Below, piece by piece: positions 6,118 through 12,246 of a DNA stretch of 22,259 bases. The stretch is from NCBI GenBank assembly GCA_018303315.1, contig JAGVYJ010000002.1, positions 1 to 22,259 on the forward strand. Reading direction: 5' to 3'. The notes under the pieces were generated by a model. It worked only from the letters and a program-made list of their open reading frames with translations. It did not search any database and was not told the origin of the DNA. The stretch comes from Candidatus Woesearchaeota archaeon. GTDB taxonomy: Archaea; Nanobdellota; Nanobdellia; Woesearchaeales; JAGVYJ01. Each line of letters opens with the position of its first letter. Position 1 is the stretch's first letter. Position numbers and translations under genes: made by a program.

Positions 6118-6540
6118 ATGGATACGGGGGTGGTTGCGTTGCTCGTAAAAGATGCTATGCACGATGTAACACTGGTTCAGTCCGGCCTGAGCGTGGCTGA
6201 TGCTGCTGTTTTGATGGACCAGAAGGTCATAGGTTCTGTTCTTGTTGAGGAAAGGGGCGAGATTATAGGCATTGTTTCTGAGCGTGACATTTTGAGAAAG
6301 GTTGTAGCCAAGGGCCTTAACGCCTCAAGAATGAGGATTAAGGACATAATGTCGAGCCCGGTGATAACAATTGACGCGGAGACAGAGCTCCAGGATGCTT
6401 CTGAGGTTATGCGGGAGAACAAGATAAGGCGCCTTATTATTACTGAAGGCGGCAATGTTGTTGGAATCATCACGGCAAGGGATGTTGCAGAGAACATAAA
6501 ATACGTATTTTCTAGGAAGCTGCTCCAGCTCGACCGTTAG
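6118..6540 (+). CDS. CBS-domain pair protein
   Basis: A 140-residue protein made of two CBS repeats. The first spans about residues 8-65, with VKDAMHDVTLVQSGLSVADAA and IIGIVSERDILRKV. The second spans about 74-130, with VKDIM-like IKDIMSSPVITIDAE and VVGIITARDVAENI. Both keep the GI(V/I)(S/T)xRD nucleotide-binding signature, so binding of AMP, ATP or S-adenosyl compounds as an energy sensor is expected. The target is unknown because no effector domain is fused. The start follows a TATA-like CTTTTTATAC (6091-6100) by about 23 nt. A near-identical CCTTTTTATAC occurs at 6020-6030. The acylphosphatase begins 2 nt after its stop, so the two form an operon. Confidence 0.92.
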   Translation: MDTGVVALLVKDAMHDVTLVQSGLSVADAAVLMDQKVIGSVLVEERGEIIGIVSERDILRKVVAKGLNASRMRIKDIMSSPVITIDAETELQDASEVMRENKIRRLIITEGGNVVGIITARDVAENIKYVFSRKLLQLDR

Positions 6541-6542
6541 GC

Positions 6543-6812
6543 ATGAAACAGATAAGGATGGTCATCAGAGGTAGAGTCCAGGGTGTCTTTTTCAGGAAGT
6601 TCGTGCAGGACACGGCTGTGAAGCTTGGCCTTTCAGGCTTTGCCAGAAACCTGCAAGGCGGTGAAGTGGAAGTTGTAGCCAAGGGCCCTGATGGCATGCT
6701 TCAGGAGCTAATCAGGGCCTGCCAGAAAGGCCCTATGCTGGCCAGGGTTGAGGACATAAGGGTTGAAGAGGATGTCCAAGCTGAAAGCCATTCAGGGTTT
6801 GAGATAAAATAG
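6543..6812 (+). CDS. acyP: Acylphosphatase
   Basis: An 89-residue protein of standard acylphosphatase size. It has the phosphate-binding loop GRVQGVFFRKF (residues 10-20), including the catalytic Arg, and the second signature GFARNLQGGEVEVVAKG (about 32-48) with the catalytic Asn. The enzyme hydrolyses carboxyl-phosphate bonds such as acetyl phosphate or 1,3-bisphosphoglycerate. It is translated right after the CBS gene. Its last 21 nt overlap the convergent antitoxin gene. Confidence 0.95.
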   Translation: MKQIRMVIRGRVQGVFFRKFVQDTAVKLGLSGFARNLQGGEVEVVAKGPDGMLQELIRACQKGPMLARVEDIRVEEDVQAESHSGFEIK

Positions 6813-7121
6813 TTTCTTCTTGAAGCTCAGCTGGATTGAGTTTGGGCTTAATACCTTTATTGTCCCTGTGTCCCCTTCTGCGAGCCCGAATTTTTCCAGC
6901 TTCTTGGGCAATATTGCTGCGATGGATGAACCAACCTTCACTATCTTTCTTTGGGACTCAATGGCTTCATTAGCTTTCCTGAGCCTGATTAGGTACATGG
7001 CCTGTTCCGGAGTGTAATATATTTTGCCGCATTTTGAGCATTTGAGGCACGGCACAATAAGGGAATCTTCCAGGCATTCTGACCGCGTTATATCCCCGTA
7101 GCATTCGCAGGTGAATTTCAT
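6792..7121 (-). CDS. Probable antitoxin: YgiT-like zinc finger plus AbrB-type domain
   Basis: A 109-residue protein. The N-terminal half has CECYGD, then VPCLKCSKCGKIYYTPEQAMYL, which resembles the YgiT/MqsA zinc-binding module. The C-terminal half, RKIVKVGSSIAAILPKKLEKFGLAEGD, is a SpoVT/AbrB-like DNA-binding domain. Antitoxins of the MqsA/YgiT group normally carry a helix-turn-helix, so the AbrB replacement is unusual. The ATG at 7121 overlaps the stop of the upstream gene as ATGA (7118-7121), a classic coupling. An in-frame ATG at 7145 would overlap by 28 nt and is less likely. Toxin-first order and coupling fit a type II toxin-antitoxin pair that represses its own promoter, which is inference. 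Confidence 0.72.
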   Translation of the reverse strand: MKFTCECYGDITRSECLEDSLIVPCLKCSKCGKIYYTPEQAMYLIRLRKANEAIESQRKIVKVGSSIAAILPKKLEKFGLAEGDTGTIKVLSPNSIQLSFKKKLFYLKP

Positions 7122-7408
7122 ATTCTTCCCTTTCTTTTGAACCATGTTATTACCAGTAAGTTTCTCCTTCTGGGCACGAATACTGCACTGTAGGAGTTTC
7201 CTGAATTTTTATCATATAGGACAGCAAGGTACTTCCCGGACTTCTTATTGATAATTTTCCCTTTCCGTACTGCAGCCAGCACCAATTCCACATCATATTC
7301 GGAAGGGGATTTTTCCTGAACAGCATGCCTATTGAAAATAATCGGGAGGCTTTTTCTGGCCTGAAAAGCATTATAATAAATAGCCAATATATTATAATAT
7401 ATAAACAT
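7118..7408 (-). CDS. Probable toxin of a DUF4258/MqsR-like type
   Basis: Up to 96 residues. The core from about residue 21, LPIIFNRHAVQEK followed by a helix (DVELVLAAVRKGKII) and a beta-rich half with YLAVLYDKNSGNSYSAVFVP, resembles DUF4258 or RelE/MqsR-fold toxins, where the RHA motif recurs. Identification is by pattern only. It is co-transcribed with and coupled to the zinc-finger/AbrB gene. The start is uncertain: the ATG at 7408 lies inside an AT-rich TATATA stretch, although TATTAATAA (about 7428-7436) is 24 nt upstream. An ATG at 7371 would fit the strong TATA better but is in another frame, reached only by adding one base in the A-run near 7350-7356. The gene could be intact, frameshifted or start at a rare codon. 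Confidence 0.55.
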   Translation of the reverse strand: MFIYYNILAIYYNAFQARKSLPIIFNRHAVQEKSPSEYDVELVLAAVRKGKIINKKSGKYLAVLYDKNSGNSYSAVFVPRRRNLLVITWFKRKGRI

Positions 7409-7483
7409 TACTGTCTGGAGGGAAAACTTATTAATACAGTCAGCTGGTCAAAATTCGGAAAATTTTTTGGATTGCCGGAAAAT

Positions 7484-7945
7484 TCAGAGTTGTGAGAAAT
7501 CCCCTGTTTTAAATTGGATTATTTTGCTTAAATATTTTGGAGAAATTTCTATCCCAAAGAGATGATTGCCAGAGCCAAAATTTATTTTTTCTTTTTCAAA
7601 AACTTGTTCGTCAACAAATATTGTGATGTCCAATAATAAAGGACAAACCGCGCCTGGCTGCACTCCTGCTATTTCACTAACTTCATCAATACTTGCAATA
7701 CTGACTTTTTCTCCAATTGCTTCCTTTGCTTTGGATAAATCGACCTTTTTGCTTCCAAGTAGGAATATTGCATATTTTTTTCCTTGTTTATCTTTCAGTA
7801 TCATAGTCTTGCAGATTTCATCGGTTTTTATATCTCCTTTGGAAAATTTCACAACATCCTGCACAGATACTGCGGTATCCTTCAGTTCGATGAGTCTGAA
7901 AGGTATGTTTCTGTCTTCAAGTATCCTCACCGAAGCTAACTCCAT
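7484..7945 (-). CDS. YbaK/ProX-type aminoacyl-tRNA deacylase
   Basis: A 153-residue protein with the YbaK fold. The motif order is ICKTMILKDKQGKKYAIFLLGSKKVDLSK, then SIASIDEVSEIAGVQPGAVCPLLL, then a DxxV and a closing GSGNHLFGIEISP segment. Family members clear mischarged Cys- or Ala-tRNA(Pro), acting as trans-editing factors for ProRS, with a conserved Lys early in the fold (KTMIL here). The ATG overlaps the last base of the upstream Lrp gene stop as TGATG (7943-7947), so both are one operon. Pairing of an editing enzyme with an Lrp regulator hints at amino-acid control of expression. Specificity (Cys versus Ala, or other) cannot be assigned. Confidence 0.88.
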   Translation of the reverse strand: MELASVRILEDRNIPFRLIELKDTAVSVQDVVKFSKGDIKTDEICKTMILKDKQGKKYAIFLLGSKKVDLSKAKEAIGEKVSIASIDEVSEIAGVQPGAVCPLLLDITIFVDEQVFEKEKINFGSGNHLFGIEISPKYLSKIIQFKTGDFSQL

Positions 7946-8391
7946 CAGTTCTTCACTTCCCTCATTACAACAACTGTTCTTGTTGCAGCAATCCCGGGGA
8001 TGTCCCTTAATGTTTGTATTATAAGCCTGTCCAGGTCCTTGGTGTCTTTTGCGCGCAGTTTAATCAGCATGTCCTCTTCTCCTGCCAGAAGGTTGATATC
8101 CTCGATTTCCTCAACCCTCGATATTTTCTTCAGCACGTCATCCACCCCAATCTTGGAATCCTTCATTGCCTTGTGGTCCAGCCTGACAAAGATGTAGGCA
8201 AGCAGTGTTTTTCCGATTTTTTCATGATTAAGGGTTATTGTGAATCTTGAGATAACACCTTCTGATGAAAGCTGCCGTATCCTCCTGTTCACAGTGGCTA
8301 TCGGTATCCTTGTCTTCTTGGCTATCTGGCTTGAGGTTGCACGGGCATTATTGCCGAGTTCCTCAATTATCAGTTCATCTTTTGCATCCAT
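7945..8391 (-). CDS. Lrp/AsnC-family transcriptional regulator
   Basis: A 148-residue regulator of normal Lrp length. The N-terminal winged helix-turn-helix reads DAKDELIIEELGNNARATSSQIAKKT..IPIATVNRRIRQLSSEGVI. The C-terminal RAM effector domain includes GEEDMLIKLRAKDTKDLDRLI and GIAATRTVVVMREVK. The frame opens at 8409, but the TATA (ATTTATATAG on the minus strand, 8413-8422) is 27 nt from M7 at 8391, giving a leaderless start. A perfect palindrome (8392-8410) sits exactly between TATA and start, so it probably represses itself. It is followed by the YbaK-like gene with overlap. Ligand unknown; a small amino acid is typical. Confidence 0.93.
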   Translation of the reverse strand: MDAKDELIIEELGNNARATSSQIAKKTRIPIATVNRRIRQLSSEGVISRFTITLNHEKIGKTLLAYIFVRLDHKAMKDSKIGVDDVLKKISRVEEIEDINLLAGEEDMLIKLRAKDTKDLDRLIIQTLRDIPGIAATRTVVVMREVKN

Positions 8392-8410
8392 AATGAGAAT
8401 ATTTCTCATT
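8392..8410. promoter_or_regulatory. Perfect palindrome AATGAGAA-TAT-TTCTCATT, likely Lrp autoregulatory operator
   Basis: Two 8-bp arms with a 3-bp spacer occupy the 19 bases between the TATA box (8413-8422) and the leaderless start at 8391. Binding here would block RNA polymerase. The adjacent gene is an Lrp-type regulator, so self-repression is the simplest reading. Confidence 0.6.
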
Positions 8411-8534
8411 TTCTATATAAATTTTGCTATTTTTTAGTGTTTTTTACCAAAATTTGATAAATATGTATATAAATGATAATTGCATTCCGGGAATAAGATT
8501 ATTCAGAGGTGATATAACACTGAAAGGTGATTAA

Positions 8535-8831
8535 ATGAAAAATGGAGATACGGTGAATTATCTGTTAGTCTACTTTGGAATAAGTTATGCAGCAATCGCA
8601 ACGAGTGTCATCGCCGTCAGCGTATTGACACGGCCAGATTGTGACTCGTATCACCTGCCTGTTGAGGGAATAGCTGCCAATCTCAGCTACGGCACTCCTC
8701 AGGGAAAAGCAACAATAACGCTTGACTCGGGTGAAAGCTTTGTCGTTAAGGTGCCGGATTACAGCATTGGGGACATTGTGAAAGGAATTATTGACGGATG
8801 CGGAATATTTTCGTCCGATAAGGGCAGATAA
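8535..8831 (+). CDS. Hypothetical membrane-anchored small protein
   Basis: A 98-residue protein not recognised. One hydrophobic helix spans about residues 9-30 (YLLVYFGISYAAIATSVIAVSVL). A polar domain of about 65 residues follows, with beta-like strands (KATITLDSGESFVVKVPDYS) and Cys at two positions (C36, C89), which could form a disulfide if outside the cell. The start is supported by GAAAGGTGAT 4 nt upstream, a strong Shine-Dalgarno. A second AGAGGTGAT occurs at 8505-8513. The TATA (ATGTATATAAATG, 8463-8475) is far enough upstream to give a leader of about 40 nt, unlike most genes here. It lies between the divergent Lrp gene and tyrA. Confidence 0.65.
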   Translation: MKNGDTVNYLLVYFGISYAAIATSVIAVSVLTRPDCDSYHLPVEGIAANLSYGTPQGKATITLDSGESFVVKVPDYSIGDIVKGIIDGCGIFSSDKGR

Positions 8832-8932
8832 GGAAAGGTAATATCAATCAGCACAGTAATGATGGACGACAAAGGAAGCCAAAAAGATGATATTTATACG
8901 GTTTCGGACAGATTGCATATGGTGTAACTAGA

Positions 8933-10231
8933 ATGGCAAAACTCGCTGTGATAGGAATAGGCAACACGGGTACCTATACAACCAAGGCCCTTGCCCAACG
9001 AATGGAACAAGTTGCAGTTTATGATAGCATAAAGAGCGCTTCTGAGGTAGAGCAAAGCCTCGGTGACATGCCCGCCTCTGTAAGGATTGCGTCAAGCTGC
9101 CAGGATGCAGTCAAGCAGGCAGACTGGGTTATTTTTTGTGTGCCAACAGATGAAGTGGCCAGGGCTATGGAGAATGCGTTGCCTCATTGCAAGCCCGGCA
9201 CAATCATATCCGGCCAGACAAGCAGAAAGACGCCTGAAGCAGAGGCCTTCAGAAGGTTCAAAGCATCAGGCCTGGAGTACGCAACCCTGCACACAATGTG
9301 CAACCCCCGGGCCTCTGACCCATCAAAGGAAATCCTGGGACTGATCAGGGATGAGTCAACCAGCGACAGCGCCTTCAGACAGCTTATGGCATACTGTAAC
9401 GGCCTGTCAGAGCACATCGAGATATTTGACAGTGTGGAAGAGCATGATTTCAGGACAGCTAACACCCAGATAGACACCTCAAGAGTGTTCTTATCTATTG
9501 CCAGCTCGTTCGCGAAAGCAAGGCGTTTCCCCTGGCTGGAAGGCGGATATAACAGCCCGCTTGATGTCATGAAATTCGCGTTGGCTATGAGAGCTTCAAA
9601 CCTGCCCGCTCATGTCTACAGAAATGTTCAGCTTGGGAGCGAGCATGGAAAGAGAATTGTAAGCCATGCATTGGAAGTTGAGCAGGAACTGTTTGCATGG
9701 ATAGTCGGAGGTCGCTTTCCGGAATACAGGGACAGGGTCATGAGGGCCCGTGACAAAATCCTGGATGCAGGATTGAGGCCGATTCTGCCGGCAGATGCAC
9801 TTAATCAGTTTGGGGACGCGGGTAAAACCAGGATTAACTCGCATTTCTCAATAGTTCAGTATGCAGTCTCTGTTGCCGAAAGCCAGAGAAACCCGTTTGA
9901 TGACCTGAAGGCCACAACACCTATGTACACGTCATTGCTGTGTTTAATGGACAGTTTCCTCAGGAATGATGCTCTCCTTGAGCAGTCTTTGGCAGCCCCG
10001 TTTGCCAGCCCTTCAATGAGGGAAGACGATTTGGTGTTCCATGACCAGATTCAGGGATGGTCCAGTGCGATATTGTTCGACAATGTGTCAATGTATGATG
10101 ACCTCCACGGTAATATGAAAAAAAGATTGGAAGACAGTCTTGTACAGGAAGAGGTAAAAAGAAGCACTGAAGTGGTCAGGGTATGCCGGGAAGGATTGGA
10201 CGAGTGGCAGCAGTTAAGGCGTGCAGCGTAG
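8933..10231 (+). CDS. tyrA: Prephenate dehydrogenase, resembling fungal Tyr1
   Basis: A 432-residue protein with an N-terminal Rossmann fold (GIGNTG, residues 8-13) and a long all-helical C-terminal domain. GQTSRKTPEAEAF (94-106), LHTMCNPRA (119-127), EEHD (169-172) and TANTQ (175-179) match prephenate dehydrogenase motifs. The C-terminal pattern, NSHFSIVQYAVS, NPFDD, TTPMY and DDLVFHDQIQGWSS, resembles yeast Tyr1 as I remember it, more than compact bacterial TyrA of about 280 residues. The reaction is NAD(P)-dependent oxidative decarboxylation of prephenate to 4-hydroxyphenylpyruvate. No chorismate mutase domain is evident. TATATTTATACGG (8890-8899 core) is 38 nt upstream, with GGTG before the ATG. 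It ends one base before the convergent Orc1/Cdc6 gene. Confidence 0.82.
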   Translation: MAKLAVIGIGNTGTYTTKALAQRMEQVAVYDSIKSASEVEQSLGDMPASVRIASSCQDAVKQADWVIFCVPTDEVARAMENALPHCKPGTIISGQTSRKTPEAEAFRRFKASGLEYATLHTMCNPRASDPSKEILGLIRDESTSDSAFRQLMAYCNGLSEHIEIFDSVEEHDFRTANTQIDTSRVFLSIASSFAKARRFPWLEGGYNSPLDVMKFALAMRASNLPAHVYRNVQLGSEHGKRIVSHALEVEQELFAWIVGGRFPEYRDRVMRARDKILDAGLRPILPADALNQFGDAGKTRINSHFSIVQYAVSVAESQRNPFDDLKATTPMYTSLLCLMDSFLRNDALLEQSLAAPFASPSMREDDLVFHDQIQGWSSAILFDNVSMYDDLHGNMKKRLEDSLVQEEVKRSTEVVRVCREGLDEWQQLRRAA

Positions 10232-11305
10232 CTAAAAATCACTCAGCTTCTTCGTGCTGTCGTTGTAGCTGACTATGGTTGTCGTGCCTTCTGCGCCGCC
10301 CTGCTTCTTTTCCAGCACGACGAACCTGTCCTTTTCCAGCTTCGCTATCTTCCGCTGGAATGTCTTGTACACGGCCTTGCCATCCTTCTCCCGGTATTTC
10401 TTGTAGAGCTCCCCTATCTTTGAGCCGGTGTTTTCCTTGACTATATCCAGAATAATCTTTGTATCGTCCTCAAGCGTCTCTGTATCTTTTATTGTGAACT
10501 CGTCCAGCTTTGCAATAGCTTTCTCAGCATCCATCTTTGATATTTTCCTTGAGCTCCTGTCCTCAGCGGCATTGCCTGCCTCTTTCAGCAGATAAAGCCC
10601 TGACCTTATGTCGCCTACTTCCACTGTCTTCCTGACAGCAGAATCAAAAGCCTCATCATCCCACACCCCTTCCACAAATGCATAATCCCTGCGCTGCCTT
10701 AGTATGCCTTCGGTCTCGTTTGCAGTGTATGCACGGAATTCAAGCATCTCAGCTGTGAGCCTGCTCTTTATTCTTGCATCCATGCCTGAAACCCACTCTT
10801 TGTAGTTGGTTATGAGTATTATTGATTTCTTGAATATCTCTTCCAGCAGGTAATAGAGGAAATCGGCATCCTCGGCCTTGTCTATCTCGTCAAACACCAG
10901 GACATTGGCATTTTTGTTCAGCTGGGCCACAATAATCTTCAGCAGCTCATCTGTCTTCTTGTTCTGCGTGAACTTGTAGCCCATTGCATCGCAAAGCTCA
11001 AGGGCAATTTTGTAGCTGGTGTTTTTCTTCCAGCAGTTGACGTACACCACATTTATCTCATCGGTCTTCTCCTCAAGTTCGTTAAGGACATGCTTTATGG
11101 CCACTGTCTTGCCAACCCCCGGACGGCCATATACCAGAAGATTCCTTCCTGTCCTGTTATCGAACAAAGGCTTCACTGCGAAGGCTATCTGGCGCTGCTC
11201 ATTTTCTCTGTATGGAACCAGCTTCGGCTGGAAATCATAGTCAAGGGCAACTGAGTTCTTGAACAGGCTTTCATCGCTCCTGAGCATCTCATCAAACAGA
11301 CCCAT
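10232..11305 (-). CDS. Orc1/Cdc6-type replication initiator (AAA+ ATPase)
   Basis: About 357 residues with AAA+ motifs in order: Walker A GRPGVGKT, Walker B VLVFDEIDKA, sensor 1 ILITNY, and sensor 2 GDIRSGL. A C-terminal winged-helix segment (KENTGSKIGELYKKYREKDGKAVYKTFQRKIAKLEKDRFV) follows. Archaeal members bind origins and load MCM. The frame is open to an ATG at 11389, but the TATA CTTTATAAGTT (11327-11337) is 27 nt from the ATG at 11305, which also matches the usual N terminus (LFKNSVALDYDFQPKLVPYRE). The divergent promoter of the SDR gene occupies the rest of the 83-nt gap, with no origin-recognition repeats visible. It could instead be one of several Cdc6 paralogs without origin function. 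Confidence 0.92.
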   Translation of the reverse strand: MGLFDEMLRSDESLFKNSVALDYDFQPKLVPYRENEQRQIAFAVKPLFDNRTGRNLLVYGRPGVGKTVAIKHVLNELEEKTDEINVVYVNCWKKNTSYKIALELCDAMGYKFTQNKKTDELLKIIVAQLNKNANVLVFDEIDKAEDADFLYYLLEEIFKKSIILITNYKEWVSGMDARIKSRLTAEMLEFRAYTANETEGILRQRRDYAFVEGVWDDEAFDSAVRKTVEVGDIRSGLYLLKEAGNAAEDRSSRKISKMDAEKAIAKLDEFTIKDTETLEDDTKIILDIVKENTGSKIGELYKKYREKDGKAVYKTFQRKIAKLEKDRFVVLEKKQGGAEGTTTIVSYNDSTKKLSDF

Positions 11306-11388
11306 GAGTTTTGGCATGGCTTCAGGCTTTATAAGTTTTGTTACAAACCTGAAAAGATTTAAAAATTGGCCGGGCAAATCATGAAGCA

Positions 11389-12246
11389 ATGGTAAAAGAA
11401 TGGCAGATAAGCGGCAAACTCTGCATGATTACTGGGGCTAATTCAGGCATTGGGAAAGCCACTGCCATAGGTCTGGCAGGCTTGGGCGCAAGAGTAGTCA
11501 TGGTCTGCCGGAATAAGGAAAAGGGCGAGGCAGCTCTGGACGAGGTTATTGCCAAAAGCGGCAACGAATCAGTGGAGCTTATGCTTGCAGAGCTTTCCTC
11601 CAAGAAGGCCATTCGCCGGCTTGCAGACGATTACAGGAAAAAGCATAAGGAACTCCATGTCCTGATAAACAATGCAGGAGCCCTCAACAGCAAGCGCGTG
11701 GAAACCATGGACGGCCTGGAGATGACATTTGCAGTCAACCATCTTGCTTACTTCCTGCTTACAAACCTCCTGCTTGACGTGCTTAAGCTAAGCGCTCCTG
11801 CAAGGGTAATCAACGTGAGTTCCAACGTCCATCACCAGGGCGTTATAAACTTCGACGACCTTCAGGCCAAGTTCAGGTACAATGGAACCGCTGCCTACAA
11901 CCAGTCAAAACTGGCCAATGTGCTTTTTACCTATGAGCTTGCAAGGAGGCTGATAGGGACAGGGGTTACTGCCAACTGCCTGCATCCGGGCGTAGTCAGA
12001 ACTAATTTTGGCATGGAAGCAACAGGATTCACTGCGTTCATGATTAGGCTGATGCATCCCTTCTTCCTTAGTCAGGAAAAAGGGGCGGAACCATTAATCT
12101 ACCTCGCCTCAACGCCTGAGACATTCAATGGAAAATATTTCTCGAGGAAGAAGGAAGAGAGGTCTTCCGAAGCGTCCTATGACGAGCAGGATGCAAAGAG
12201 GTTATGGGAAGTGAGCGCTGAGCTGACTAACCTGGGAAAGGCTTAA
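11389..12246 (+). CDS. Short-chain dehydrogenase/reductase, retinol-dehydrogenase-like
   Basis: A 285-residue classical SDR. It shows the cofactor motif TGANSGIG (about residues 14-21), NNAG (about 94-97), the catalytic Ser in NVSSN, and YNQSK as catalytic Tyr and Lys (YxxxK). The CRN after strand 2 (VMVCRNKEKGEAA) suggests an NADP preference. The long substrate loop GVVRTNFGMEA and overall pattern are like RDH11-14 and WW-domain oxidoreductases. The natural substrate in an archaeon is unknown. A TATA-like GATTTAAAAATT (11356-11367) is 27 nt before the ATG, so the mRNA is leaderless. The 3' end overlaps the convergent polX by 4 nt. Confidence 0.9.
   Translation: MVKEWQISGKLCMITGANSGIGKATAIGLAGLGARVVMVCRNKEKGEAALDEVIAKSGNESVELMLAELSSKKAIRRLADDYRKKHKELHVLINNAGALNSKRVETMDGLEMTFAVNHLAYFLLTNLLLDVLKLSAPARVINVSSNVHHQGVINFDDLQAKFRYNGTAAYNQSKLANVLFTYELARRLIGTGVTANCLHPGVVRTNFGMEATGFTAFMIRLMHPFFLSQEKGAEPLIYLASTPETFNGKYFSRKKEERSSEASYDEQDAKRLWEVSAELTNLGKA

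Noticed and set aside
5886..6200. A 104-codon + strand frame across the ccdA/CBS intergenic region
   Set aside because: It runs antisense to the better supported small ORF, overlaps the CBS gene in another frame, and has no promoter spacing or protein-like composition.
7150..7371. A 73-codon minus-strand frame starting at the well-placed ATG
   Set aside because: Composition is unlike a protein domain and it overlaps the frame with the RHA toxin-like core; kept only as evidence for a possible frameshift.
8832..8932. Tiny ORF ATGATGGAC... before tyrA
   Set aside because: Only 22 codons, and it contains the tyrA TATA box, so it is more likely promoter sequence.
11306..11388. Replication origin next to the Orc1/Cdc6 gene
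   Set aside because: The gap is only 83 nt, is filled by two promoters, and shows no repeated origin-recognition box or long AT-rich unwinding tract.
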